Assembly (NCBI GenBank): GCA_014621425.1
Contig: JAANBB010000150.1
Coordinates: forward strand, 18,123-82,122
DNA from: Cylindrodendrum hubeiense
Lineage: Eukaryota; Ascomycota; Sordariomycetes; Hypocreales; Nectriaceae
DNA: 64,000 nt
Direction of reading: 5' to 3'
Below are positions 33,690-45,432 of the stretch, one piece after another. The notes below the pieces were generated by a model. It searched no databases. It was not told where the DNA came from and saw nothing but the letters and a program-made list of their open reading frames with translations. Position 1 is the stretch's first letter; each line of letters begins with the position of its first letter. The translations under genes were made by a program, and so were the position numbers.

Positions 33690-35000
33690 ATGGCGCCAGT
33701 CCTGCGAGCCAGGCAAAGCCTGTCCAAGGAGAACTTCTCCAACTATTTTGGAAACCTCCGAAGCCAACCATATAGCGACCCCAATAACTCGAGGAGCGCC
33801 AACCCCCATAGGTCAGTGGACGAGGCGCTGCCTCTCGTGCAAGCGGCATCTTGGCTAACGGAATCATGATAGCCTGCGCACCATTGCCTGGAATCCCCTG
33901 GGAACTCTGGTGGCTACAGGTTCATCAGAACGAATTCTCAGAGTTTGTGAGTCCAGTTTCATCTTCCAAGATGGTTGAACAATGAGCTGAGCTCGACTAC
34001 CTAGGGAACCCCGAGAAGCCTCACATCAAGTTCTCCACGGAACTCAAAGGCCACACAGCTTCTATCGAAAAGGTTGCGTTCAACCCGACCAAGGATGCGG
34101 AGCTGTGTAGTGTGAGCAGCGACGGAGTGGTCAAGTTCTGGGATGTGCGGACGAAGGCGTGCTTCAACGAGGTCAAAGGCTTGGGAGATGCGTTCACCCT
34201 CGTCTGGGCACCAGATGGCAAGTCTCTCTTGGTGGGAAACAAGGTCAGTGGGTGTGCCCTGGCAGTGCAGGGAATGTGCTGATTAAGATGACAAGGCGGA
34301 TACCATCTTTATCCTGTCGCCAACCCAGTCTACGCCCATCAGCTCTCACCAGCAGGCGATTCAGACGAACCAGATTGCATTCTGTTGGAGCGGTAAGAAG
34401 ATATTTGTGACTACAGCTGAGGGCCGCATCCGGATACTGTCATATCCGGAGTTTGAGCCCGTCTTGCATTCAAACTACGGGGGCGAATCCAGGGAATTCG
34501 AGCTGAACGGCCACACCTCGTCGTGTCTGACGGCGGAACTGCAGCCGACTGGGCGGTATCTGGCCACCGGAGGCTCGGACTCGATCATTTCGCTGTGGGA
34601 CACGACAGACTGGGTCTGTCCGAGGACGATTACTAGGATGGTCGGACCAGTCAAGAGTCTCAGTGAGTACCATGGCAGACGAGGGTTTGCATTGGCGGTT
34701 AGCTGACCATTATCCACCAGGCTTTACGTTCGACGGTAGTTACGTCGTGGGAGGAAGCGATGAAGGTGAGCTACCCATCCTCCGCTATTGGTTCCTTGTA
34801 TTATACCCCTTGCTAATCTGTGCTCCGCCCTGGCAGGATCTGGCCTGGAGATCTCCCACGCCGAGACTGGGGAACATGTGCACACATTCAAAACAGCAGG
34901 CTCGTGCCCAGTGGTGTCTTGGGCGCCCACACGTTACTGCCTTGCTTACAGCGATCTGGGGGTTCTTCGGATCGTGGGAGTGGACGTTGATAGGAAATAG
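33690..35000 (+). CDS. TEX1: THO/TREX complex WD40 subunit Tex1 (THOC3)
   Basis: Six exons, 33690-33811, 33873-33946, 34005-34243, 34296-34662, 34721-34765 and 34837-35000, keep frame and give 336 residues, close to the family length. WD40 blades are visible: LRTIAWNPLGTLVATGSSE, ELKGHTASIEKVAFNP, VKFWDVR, and later LATGGSDSIISLWDT, ending with FTFDGSYVVGGSDE. The order and the short C-terminal blade fit Tex1/THOC3, which joins THO with Sub2 and Yra1 to couple transcription to mRNA export. The first six codons after the ATG lead into a basic N-terminus. Together with NAB2 and PRP31 it is a third RNA-processing gene in the window, but they are far apart. Confidence 0.9.
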
Positions 35001-37470
35001 AGACGAATGCAGGTAGCAGCAGCTAGAACTCGGGATGTCACGGTCCCGTGTTTGAATGCTACGGTCCAAAAGTTTGGGACGGTCTAACTCGAGTCGGTAT
35101 GTCTTTCAAAGAGCCTGAACGGCCATTCCGACGGTCATGTGAGGCACGTATATTGAAATCGAGGCCAACCAGCTTTTTGCACTTTTTTTATGGCGAGGAG
35201 GGTAGTATTGAGTTGAGACTTGTGCTTTCCTTGAGCAGTAACGACCGAGCAGAATGGTGTCAGACGGGAGAACGCGATACCGACTTGGGGTTGGGTGGTG
35301 TGCGGGTGCGGGTGCCACAGGGGTCGATGAGCAGAGCGTCTACGTGGACGGTCTCCCAACCCGAGATATACGAGCAAATGAAGTCGTCACTGGTCTACGT
35401 ACGCGCCGTGAGTAGCCACGCCGTTAGATGAAGAAATCCGTCGAGAAGAATGATGCCTAAAAGAAATGAGATGTTTTAGCGCCTGTGATTTCATCAGGTC
35501 CCTGGTCGTCAATCAATTCATACATGCATAGTACATAGTCTGGATGATCGGCGAGGGCTGTGGCTGGGGATGGAGGGGGCGGAGTCTAAAGTAAGGGCGG
35601 GTACGCGGATATCCGGCCCATTCCTTGTGACCTTGACGTGATGATGAAGATCGGAAGGGTGGTGGAAGGGTAGTAAAGGGGAGTAAAGGACAGTGAGGCG
35701 TATTGAAGAAACGTTACGGTAGTTAAAGGGCCAATTCCCACTGCATATGACCTGGAGTCCTGGCTGTACCGAGATCTAGTTGCTGTCGATATGCGCGGTC
35801 AGAATGACAGCCGCAACAATATTACCGGAATAGGTAATTGCCGAAGCCAGGGCGTCACGTCAGGTCGTTTGCTGGGAGGACACGGAATGTCGGTATGACG
35901 ATGCCTCGCTCACATGAGAGTCATTGGCTTGCGGTTTAGGGTTCGTGCACAGTGAGGGAGGCGTTCTTACAAGGTCGGTCAGAGCTTGGCACGCAAGCAC
36001 GGCAGCGCAGTTGCGAAACAAGGGACTCGGCGGCAGTAGGGCTGAAGATGAAGGGCGGGCGGGCGGCGGCGGATCCATGTCTACGGTGGCCTAGGCACCA
36101 GGTTAAACGGTGGGAGGGCCTGTCTTGCAGAGGATTCCCTATTGCCCAGTGTAACTTGTGCGGGTTTAATCAGGGCAAAGGCGCGATAATATGTGTCAGA
36201 TTTCCTTTGTCCTGGGCTCCTATTTGGCTGCGGTGCACCACAACGGCTTAGCATAAACCTCCCTGCTGCGGCTGTGTACTTGCGACGGCCATGACCCTGT
36301 CGCTCGCGTTTCCGGAGGCGCTCATATCATTCGACCCAGCGTCATGAAGCAGGTCCCCGCTCCTGGGTCCCTGGAGGATTCAAGGCACCGCGCTTTGATA
36401 GACTCTTAGGCTCTTGCCGGGGAGGGCATCGAGGCAGTGCTGCGCAACTCGAGCATCTCGAGGCCAAGGGCCCTTCAGCCGTTGTCGTCATCTGCCACGG
36501 GAGCCGCCTGGTGTCTCGGCCGGGGCGGCCGCCCGCGCAGTTAACAGCGTGGGCTTGACGGGCACCGGTACGCTGTAACGATTGCATGCATGGCGCCACC
36601 ACAGTGAATGTGAGGGTGCCCAAAACCATACTGTGTGTGCCATTACGCGTATTCCAACTGGAGCAGCCAAGACATCGCGAACCGCATGTTTGGCACGAGC
36701 GTGATTGATTCTCGCGGATTTGGGACGATCTGTCAAGATGGTGGTACTTTTTTGTTGAGGGGGAAAACATGGACAACAAAGTACCTACCACCTACGACCC
36801 AGGGCGTGCGGGCGAACGGGCACTACCGTGTCCCGTTGCTAGCCATACGGAGTGTCTGTCTTGGAGATGGGATTAATAATACACCCATCCACTAATACCT
36901 GCCTCTGTACGTACGTACCCAGCCTCCTGCCGCATCGAGGTACCGTCTTAGCTCCTCACTGAACGGGTCGCCTAAAACGCTCCAACTGATAGTGGAGGCA
37001 TAGGGCCCTGGTGCACTGATAACAGCGCTGCGGGCTACTGAGAGCCCCCCCCCCCGTTCCAGACATCCCCCTCCAAGGCTCGACGACATGGGCGCCAGGC
37101 AGCCAGCGCATCGCGGCTACCCCCCCAGAATCTTGCTCCTGCTCTCCACTTACAGTTTCTAGTTCGCCGTCGCATTTACTTGCACCCCATCCCTTCTCTC
37201 TTTCAAACCTCCATTCCGAACCTCCACTCTCACCTCCACTCGCCGTGCCCGATTCAGTTACGCCGACACGAGTTTTGCTGCCGCTGCCTGGCATCGACGA
37301 CCTCACCGACCTGCGACCGTCGCCTTCGATTTACCCGACGTACTCCGGAAGGATCGGAGCGACTGCCCTCCGCGTCGTATTGATTTCGTATCATTCTCTC
37401 GCGCACCCCACAGCATCCTCCACGATATCTCAACCCCCCTCACCGACATCCTGCGAAAAATACCATCGCC
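35001..37470. other. Intergenic region, no gene recognised
   Basis: About 2.5 kb with the 3' flank of TEX1 and the promoter and pyrimidine-rich leader (about 37100-37470) of the Zn2Cys6 gene. No credible open frame and no distinct repeat beyond a C/G homopolymer run near 37045. Confidence 0.5.
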
Positions 37471-40363
37471 ATGTCGGGCTCGCCGGAGAACGGCGCCGGC
37501 TCCGGAAGCCATAAAAGACCCCGGAGTCCAAATGGCGACAGTGACGATGTCGCGCCCCCCGCCCCCGACAACTCAAGCGTCCCCAAGCCAAAACGACTAG
37601 CTTGCATGATCTGCCGGAAACGCAAGCTCAAGTGCGACGGCATGCGGCCCAGTTGCAGCACATGCTCTCGCCTGGGACACTCGTGCGCCTACGATGAGCA
37701 GCGGAGGAAGAGTGGTCCCAAGCGTGGTTACGTCAAGGCTCTCGAAGAGCGATTGAGTGCGCACCCTCCACCCCCACCGTCAAGTCTGTCGTCCACTAAC
37801 CAAACCCGTCCCGCAGAGCAAGTCGAGACCCTGTTGAAGACCCAAGACCCTATTCCCGTAAACAACCAACCCAAGGGACTCAATATCCCATTACCTACCC
37901 GCCCTAGTCCCCAGACGACAGCTGCCCCCAATCTCAGCATACCCAACGCCCCCATTAACATGACGGGGGATCGCGACATGGACCGATGGCAGTTTAATGG
38001 CGAGTCGCCCCAGACCGGCACCCTTGACGATTTCAACTTCAACGCCACCATGGGCATGGGCATGAACGACGTCGGTGGCAACTTCACTTGGGAGATGATT
38101 GGCCTGGGGCTCGAGGAACCGCTACCTCCCCAAGAGACTATTGATGAACTTCATCAGATCTACTTTGAAAAGGTCCATCCTTCGATTCCAATGATACACA
38201 AGTATCGATATTTGGCCGCCATGAACCTGTGCGTCAATTCGATTCTCCACTGTCAGGAATGACTGGGGTCGTCTTATGTGCTGACCTGATATACACAGAG
38301 CTCCAAACCAGCGGCCACCCGTGTGTCTGCGCTATGCCATGTGGACCTTGGCCTGTACCATTACAGACAAGTATGCCGACCTCAAGGATCTCTTCTACCG
38401 AAGGGCGCGCAAGTATGTCGAAGCCGACTATATCAAGGGCTACGGAGAGCATATGATTTCCATTGCCCACTGCCAGACTCATATTCTCTTATCTTCGTAT
38501 GAGATGAAGATGATGTACTTTCCCAGAGCCTGGGTCAACACAGGCTCAGCGATTCGCTTAGCTCAGATGTATGCGCCTCAAACCCTCCACGTCTGTACAT
38601 TCCAAACTGACTATCTTAGGACTGGGCTTCACCGACTAGATGGCACGGGACTGGACGTCAAGCAGTGCCTTGCCCCCCCTAAAGACTGGACAGAGCGCGA
38701 AGAGCGACGCCGGACTTTTTGGATGGCCTTCTGCCAAGACCGATATGCTAGTATTGGCACTGGCTGGCCCATGACGATCGATGAGCGCGACATCATGACC
38801 AATCTCCCCGCCTCCGAGGAGGCTTACGACATGAGTCGACCAGAGCAAACCCAGTCCCTCAACGAATGCACAAGCCCCACGGGCGCAGGAAAGCTATCGG
38901 CATACGGCGGCATTGTGCTCATGGCCTGTCTATTCGGCCGAAACCTGGTGCATCTGCACCGACCCGACGCTGATGATCTCGACCATGACCTGAATGGCCC
39001 ATTCTGGAAGCGTCACCGTCAGATGGACAACATTCTCCTCAACACATCCCTATGTCTTCCATCTCATCTCAAGCTCCCCGCGGGGTTGTCGAACGCCAAC
39101 ATCGTCTTTACCAACATGAGTATCCACACCTCCACAATCTGCCTACATCAAGCCGCCATCTTCAAGGCGGAGAAGAATAAGCTCCCCGGGTCTGTTAGCG
39201 CAGAGAGCAAAGTTCGATGTATCACTGCTGCCAACGAGATTGCCAGCATTATGAGAATGATTTCCCACATGGATCTTTCAACGGTGAGATCACTCGTATC
39301 CTACTTGGCATAGCCCCAATGCTGACAGACATAGGTCAACCCGTTCATATCCTTTTGCTTGTATGTTTCGGCACGAGTATTTGTGCAGTACCTCAAGAGT
39401 CGACCAGACGACAGCCAGACAGCAGACTCGTTGCGATTTCTCCTTTCGGCGATGAACGCGTTGAAGCGAAGGAATCCTCTGACAGAGTCATTCTTGGTTC
39501 AGCTGGATGTTGACCTGGAGGCACTTTCATTACGAATTCCCAAGCTCAAGAATGCGTTCCCACGCAGCAGTGACAGTGTAAGTTGGCAAAACCCCGGCAA
39601 CACCTTGATTCGATTTTTAACACGACCCACCCAGCCTGGACCAAACCATTCAAATCTCGGATCGAAGCCTCCGGTTTGCGACAACCCCGAGGGTGTGCAA
39701 GGCATCTTGGCATACCGAAACGAATGCCATTTCATGAAGATGGCAGGAGACGATGGGAATGCGGCCACTGCCCCCGACATTGTGGAACCCAACGGCGAGT
39801 CGCAAGGCCTGAACAACTCGAGCGCTGGCGGATTCGGAGCCCAAGCATGGATACCACCTGATCAACAGCTTCCTATCCTTACACCTAGTTCTGGGACAAC
39901 ATTCGAGAAAGGTGGGTCGGCGACTGGACCGATGTCCGGCTTTGGGGACGCGAGCGGAGAGAGCCAAGAGACGTCGGGGTCGCCGGATGGAGCACAATCG
40001 AACCGGCCAACACCAAACTCGAGCACAGGCGGATCCGACCAACGGGTACACTTGGCTCCGGGACAAATGGGTGGATCAGGGCACAACTCATTCCAAGCAA
40101 GCCCGATCTCACCAAACCAAACACTGATGAACCCCGGCACACTCGATGGCAGCACTCAGGGGTTCTTTGCAGACGCCAACGGGTTCACCATGGCAACAAC
40201 GTTAACCGACCAGCAAGGATCGTTTGTGATGCCTGAGGGATGGGGCGACATCCAGGGCCAGACCGGAGTGACACCAGTGGGTGAAGGCGTTTTGAGGGCA
40301 TTGATGAACATGGGACCGATGGATGCAATGGATCTATCGTCTTGGGACTCGGGGAACAATTGA
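37471..40363 (+). CDS. Zn2Cys6 fungal transcription factor
   Basis: Exons 37471-38228, 38299-38568, 38620-39283, 39335-39577 and 39635-40363 give 887 residues. The N-terminal binuclear cluster reads CMICRKRKLKC...CSTCSRLGHSC (residues about 45-75), followed by a basic linker (GPKRGYVKALEERL). A fungal_trans-type regulatory domain spans roughly 220-600, with the conserved ERRRTFWMAFCQDRY motif. The C-terminus is rich in Gly, Ser, Asn and Gln, like an activation region. It binds CGG-type half sites as the family does. The target pathway is not evident. Two introns are multiples of three and read through without stop, so only the splice motifs and domain continuity support them. It may belong to the cutinase/cellulase-regulator branch, but I cannot confirm this. 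Confidence 0.92.
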
Positions 40364-41045
40364 ATGAGAATATAGCGGAGCATTTGGAGATTTCAAGAGG
40401 GCAGAGGGTGAAAACACGGTTGGATCAGATGACGACTTTGGGAACTACCTAGGTAATGTAAAGACAGACTCGAAACTGAGTTGGTAAGGACGGGCGTTTA
40501 GGAGTGGATCCGGTTGGATCACGCTGTATACTATGGATTGGGAACTCTCAAGTAGTAGGGTCATGGTGAAGGGATGTCAGGCACTTGTGAGCAATGGCCC
40601 ATCTCTGTAAATGGAATGAAACTCGTTCATCTTTAAGATTTTTCCTGCCCTGCTTTGCGTTATCCTTTCGAGTTTCCTCTCGTGTCTCGTCACCTAGACA
40701 TTAAATTTGACACCGTCATGACACAGGATAGTAAACTATTAAATATGGCAAAAACTCATGTTGCAACGGTACCAATAAATCCAGGGTAAGATATACACAA
40801 TCACGTGTGAGCCTCCGAATCAAAGCCTCGCCGTCTTTCGATGTAGGACGCTATGTATTAATACTCGGTAATTCTTCGCGTCTATCTCAAGGCCCTAAAA
40901 TGGTCCCTGCACACTTTCCGCCCCTGGCGCCCCCACCATCAACACTCCACCAAGCCGGGGGGAACCGCATACGAGAACACGCGCGCCTTTATCTTTCCTC
41001 TTCTAATCATACTCGTCTTCCAGAATCCTCGTTACAAACGCTGAA
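40364..41045. other. Intergenic region
   Basis: The 3' flank of the transcription factor and promoter of FAD synthase. It is relatively AT-rich from 40640 to 40800. No gene seen. A CTACCTAGGTAA motif is at about 40446. Confidence 0.5.
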
Positions 41046-42149
41046 ATGACCCGGAATCCACGCTCGCACCAGGCGATGCCACATGCCGTTGGTGTTGTCA
41101 AGACAGCGGCGCCTTCGGATAGGATCCCCGCATCCCCCGCATGGCCCGAGATATGTTATCTCCTGCATCACAAAGTGATTGGCTTCTTAGAGAAGAAAGA
41201 TGGGAGTGATGTGATTCGGAGCACACAGAGCCAAGTTCGCGTCGCGATTAGGGTTATAGAAGAGGCGCTTCAGCGGTATAGGTGCGTACGTTGTTATCCC
41301 TGCGACACATCCACGTGGTCAGTGGATGGGAAGTGTGACGTCGAATAACAACCTCTCATCAACGATCAACACTTTGCTTACCACATCTAGACCCAATGAG
41401 ATATCCCTGTCGTATAATGGTGGAAAGGATTGTCTGGTTTTGCTTGTATTGATATTGGCCTGTTTGCCAGCATCGAGTTGGCAACCACCTACATCTAGAT
41501 CTGGAGTCTCTGCCGCTGATGCCGCCGACAACTCCGATGCGGCCCTAAATTCCCAGCCCCTGCAGGCAATCTACATCGCCTCATCCGACCCATTCCCCGA
41601 GGTCGAGGACTTTGTCACAACTTCAACGGCACAATACAAACTCGACCTGACTCGATATGCCTTGCCCATGCGGCATGCCCTTGAGGCATATCAAGGGGAC
41701 AGGCCAGCCGTCAAGGCTATCTTCATGGGGACGAGACGGACAGATCCGCACAGCGAGTTTCTCGACAACTTTAGTCCCACCGATAAGGACTGGCCACAGC
41801 TAATGCGCGTCAATCCTGTACTTGATTGGGACTATGCAGGGATATGGGCTGTGAGTATAATCGCCTCCCGTCCTCGATTGCCCCACTTCCTTCACCTCTT
41901 CCGAAGACCAATAAACGGCGGCGGGAGGGTGGGATACGAGACGCTGAGAAACATGGCTGACCCAAATAGTTCATCCGGGGTCTTGATATTCCCTATTGTG
42001 GTCTTTACGATCGGGGGTTTTCGTCTCTCGGCGGCGTCCACAACACACGTCCGAATCCAGCGCTGGCGCTAGACGCTGATGGAAAGACCTTCCAACCGGC
42101 ATATGAGTTGGTACGCGGCGACGAGGAACGCCTGGGACGAGATCGATAG
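41046..42149 (+). CDS. FAD1: FAD synthase (FMN adenylyltransferase)
   Basis: Exons 41046-41281, 41391-41850 and 41970-42149 give 291 residues. The PAPS-reductase-like fold is clear: a PP-loop-type SLSYNGGKDCLVLL at the start of exon 2, and FMGTRRTDPH typical of Fad1. The end reads RGLDIPYCGLYDRGFSSLGGV. Fad1 transfers AMP from ATP to FMN to make FAD in the cytosol. The N-terminal exon before the PP-loop (78 residues) holds a helix region and matches the family's usual length. The start is the first ATG after a stop-containing region. Met11 could also serve. Confidence 0.93.
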
Positions 42150-42876
42150 AAATTTTGGCAGGCTGGTCACTGGTTCTGGCATTGCGCCAACGGTTCAGAT
42201 TTCAGCGGCGATAGGAATGCGTTTGCATGATCCACTTGCAGCCTTTTAGAGCATAGATTATCATAGCATGATTGGGGTCCGGAACTCCATAACCAATTTC
42301 AATTGTGCATGTAAACCCTCGTGCGATCCCGCATTTTCTAAGTAGTTTTCCTTGGCTGAATGGCTGAATGGCTGACCGAATAACGGGCATTTGGTCCGCT
42401 CCATGAATCAAATCCTCACTTTTAGGAAAGACGTAGTTCTGCAATCTTGTTTCCCCATTTTCATCACGCATCAATCCCTGCGAGTGTCGGCGGTTAATAA
42501 TTGAATGACATGTCACTCATGCAACTGATGAATACCCATTGAGTCAGATCAAAGCCACGAGCACGAGCTCCCAGTAACGCGGATGATGTCAGTCTAGAAG
42601 CCGACCAATCAACCGGCGGAACGAGTAGCGCCCGTTGTGTGCTGGTAACTTGGTTTTCTGCGGTGGCCCGTGCGGGGGCTGCCGCCTTGTTCCCCGCGGC
42701 TTAAAACTGACGACATCTCTCGTAAAGCAGCAAGGGGACCAACGCTCGCAGCGACGTCTTAAAAGCAGCAACGCAAAACCGCGGACAAAGCAAAACCCCC
42801 GGTCAATCCCCATCAGGAAACCGGGCTCGGAGATCGTCATTCCGGCAGGACCCACTCACGCAAGCTGCCGCCCCGC
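42150..42876. other. Intergenic region
   Basis: It holds the 3' flank of FAD1 and the promoter of the GST-fusion gene. No gene or clear repeat is visible. Confidence 0.5.
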
Positions 42877-45119
42877 ATGGCCGCGCCGCAACCGCCGCCG
42901 CCCACGGGACCTCCCGGGTCGGGACCGGCGGGCCCTTTTGCCTCGTCCGCACCGGGGATGCCGCAGCACTCGCATCCGCATCCGCACCCACACCCGCATC
43001 CCCATCCCCATCCCCATCCCCATATCCATGCCCACGGCGCCGCCGCCGCAGCCCAGTATCATCGTGTGGCTCTGGGGCTGGGCCTCGACGGGTACGCCCC
43101 GGTCCTCGAGGACGCATACCGTTCCACCGCTGCGGCACATGGCCTCTCGCCCCAAGACGCTCAGCAGGCGGCATTTGAGCGATTGCAACCCCATGCTCCT
43201 CATCCCGTTGGCCCTGTCGCTGCGCCGCCGCCGGGTGGGGGCCAGTTTGGCATTCTGGCGCCGACGCCGGTGCCGGTCGTGGCGCCGCAGCATCCAGGCG
43301 CCATGTTCGGTGCTGCTGCGGCATCGGCGACGCAGCACCAGGGAATGGAGGTTGAGCGGTCCAACGGCCAGCTGAGCAGCAGACTCGTCGTAGATCCACC
43401 AGACCTGGAGGCGTGGCGGGAGAGGCTGTTTAACGTTGACGAGACGATTGTGCTTACGCATGACGAGTATGACACCCTTGGTTCTCTCCCATCTGTGCGA
43501 TGCGCGCCTCTCTCCTTCACACTGACACCTGCTTTCTTCATCGCCGCATAGATTCGAGACATACTTCCCGCACATTGATAACGTCTACTCGCACCGCTCT
43601 ACGCAGCGCTACAAGCGCAAGCCCTTCGTCTCCCACTACTGGGACTGCCGCATGAAGGGCCGTCCCCCCGGCACCCCCAAGTCCGACGACCCTAACAAGA
43701 AGAAGCGCAAGCGTAGTGCCCGCGAGCGCGACCTGTGCGATGTCAAGATCAAGATCACTGAGTACTTTCCCGGTGCGCAGCTACAGCTCGAGGACGTCCC
43801 CGCGATGCCCACGAGCGGCGTACCGCAGGGCGTCTTTGACTCCACGCCGGTGCACCAGATGGTCCTCGCCGGTCAGCGTGTCTGGACTGTCCAGAGAGTC
43901 AATGGGAATGGCGGCAATGGGAAGGGAGATGGCGTTGCAGGGCCGCATAAGCATACGCTGGCCAAAAGTGACGAGATTAAGAAGAATAGTGTGCAGCGGC
44001 TCCTGGCGCGGCAGCAGAAGGATATTAAGAAGGCCCAGGTGCGTTGGGCATGTCCAATCAAGGCGTTGTTAGTCTTTTGGAGGAGAGACTGACTTATCAT
44101 GAATGTAGAAACCGACGATCAGAAAAGCCACAGGCACAGCATTGGCGACGGTCAAAAAGCACGCCAAGGACAGCGATCTAAAGCTATACGCAGCATGTTT
44201 CTGGTTAGTCTCCCCTCTTCTCTATCCTATTCCCTCTCCGCGAGTGCAACTTCATCCATGACAAGCACAAGATACTCACAACTCCTTTCAGTCCACTCTC
44301 CCAACGCGTATGGATCGCGCTCGAAGCAAAGGGCCTGGCTTACCAGTATTGCGAAACGGATCCCTTCCGACGTCCCGCGCCCCCACAGCTGCTCGAGGCG
44401 AACCCGCGTGGATGTGTGCCCGCTATCCGGCAGGGCGACTGGGCGTGCTCTGAGAGCAGCGTGATACTGGAATATGTAAGTATTCGCCAGAACTGGTTTG
44501 CTTCTCTGTAGAGGACGGTGGCTAATACTTGGTACAGCTCGAAGATATGGACCATGACGTGCCTCTATATCCTACTGATCCGCGGCTCAAGGCCAATTGC
44601 CGCCTGTGGGTTGACCATGTAAGTATTCGCTAGTTGATACCTCAAGGAGTCAAAATTTGTGAAAGGGCTGGGACTAAACGCTCATATAGATCAATACTCG
44701 TATTGTCCCGGCATTCTACGCCCTCCTCCAAGCTCAAGATTCAACAACTCAAAGCGACGCCTCTAACCGCCTCCACAACACCATCAAGGCACTCGTCCAA
44801 GCCGCCGATGAACAAGTAAGCTCTCTCCCCAGTCTCATTCATCAAACCTCCGAAGCTAACCTCCTCCCAGGGCCCATTCTTCCTCGGCGCAACTCTCTCG
44901 CTCGTCGACATTCACCTCGCCCCCTTCGCCATCCGCCTCTCACGCATTCTCTCCTCCCTCCGCGGTTGGCCCCTCCCCGCACCCGGGTCCCGTCTAGCGC
45001 GCTGGCTTGAGGCGCTCGAAGCAGATGTGCATGTGCGTGCGACAACAAGCAGCAATGAGCTGTATGCCGAGACTTCCAAGCTGTTGGCTCGACCGGTGGC
45101 CGGTGACGACGTTGTCTGA
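42877..45119 (+). CDS. Glutathione S-transferase with long N-terminal extension
   Basis: Seven exons, 42877-43466, 43552-44038, 44109-44203, 44292-44475, 44538-44618, 44690-44815 and 44871-45119, stay in frame and give 603 residues. The C-terminal 215 residues are a GST of the omega type: thioredoxin-like fold with CPLSQRVW (putative active Cys391), then NPRGCVPAI, SSVILEYLE, and a helical domain. The first 390 residues are not GST. They contain a His-Pro tract (about 12 HP pairs), Ala/Pro-rich disorder, then a folded-looking block (HYWDCRMKGRPPGTPK, KKKRKR, DLCDVKIKITEYFPG), which resembles a nuclear basic domain. Joining of the two parts is supported by four clean splice junctions between exons 2 and 5. 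Reaction expected: glutathione-dependent reduction or conjugation. Role of the extension is unknown. Confidence 0.88.
42965..43030. repeat. CATCCN repeat encoding a His-Pro tract
   Basis: A run of CAT/CAC-CCN codons inside exon 1 of the GST-fusion gene encodes about 12 His-Pro pairs. The codons vary in third position, so it is not just a DNA microsatellite slip, which suggests some selection on the protein. Confidence 0.75.
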
Positions 45120-45432
45120 GAGGTTCATGCTTGCACAAACTTGGTTCAAGTGATTACCGGGAGGGTTTCAGGGCTGATATACCGAGGACTGGCGCTTCTT
45201 AGGGGAATAGATAGAAGGTTGACCGATGAATGATACCCATGAGAAATGATAACGAATGCGGATGACTGCACTTGGCGTCGATCCATGATCAAAAAAGTTT
45301 TTTATTAAGATCAATAACAATTAAATGCTCAGAGGGTATCCAGTTCCATCCACGAATTATCCTGTACAACGCCCCTTGCCAGAGGCTCATAGTGAAATCA
45401 TCATCTATCAACGTATCTTCAACACATGAATT
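45120..45432. other. Convergent intergenic region
   Basis: About 310 bp between the stop codons of the GST-fusion gene and the phosphate transporter. Presumably both 3' UTRs. Nothing else seen. Confidence 0.5.

Noticed and set aside
42877..44038. Separate gene upstream of the GST
   Set aside because: Exons 2, 3 and 4 join in frame through consensus splice sites and no stop codon or poly(A) signal separates the parts, so one gene is the simpler model.
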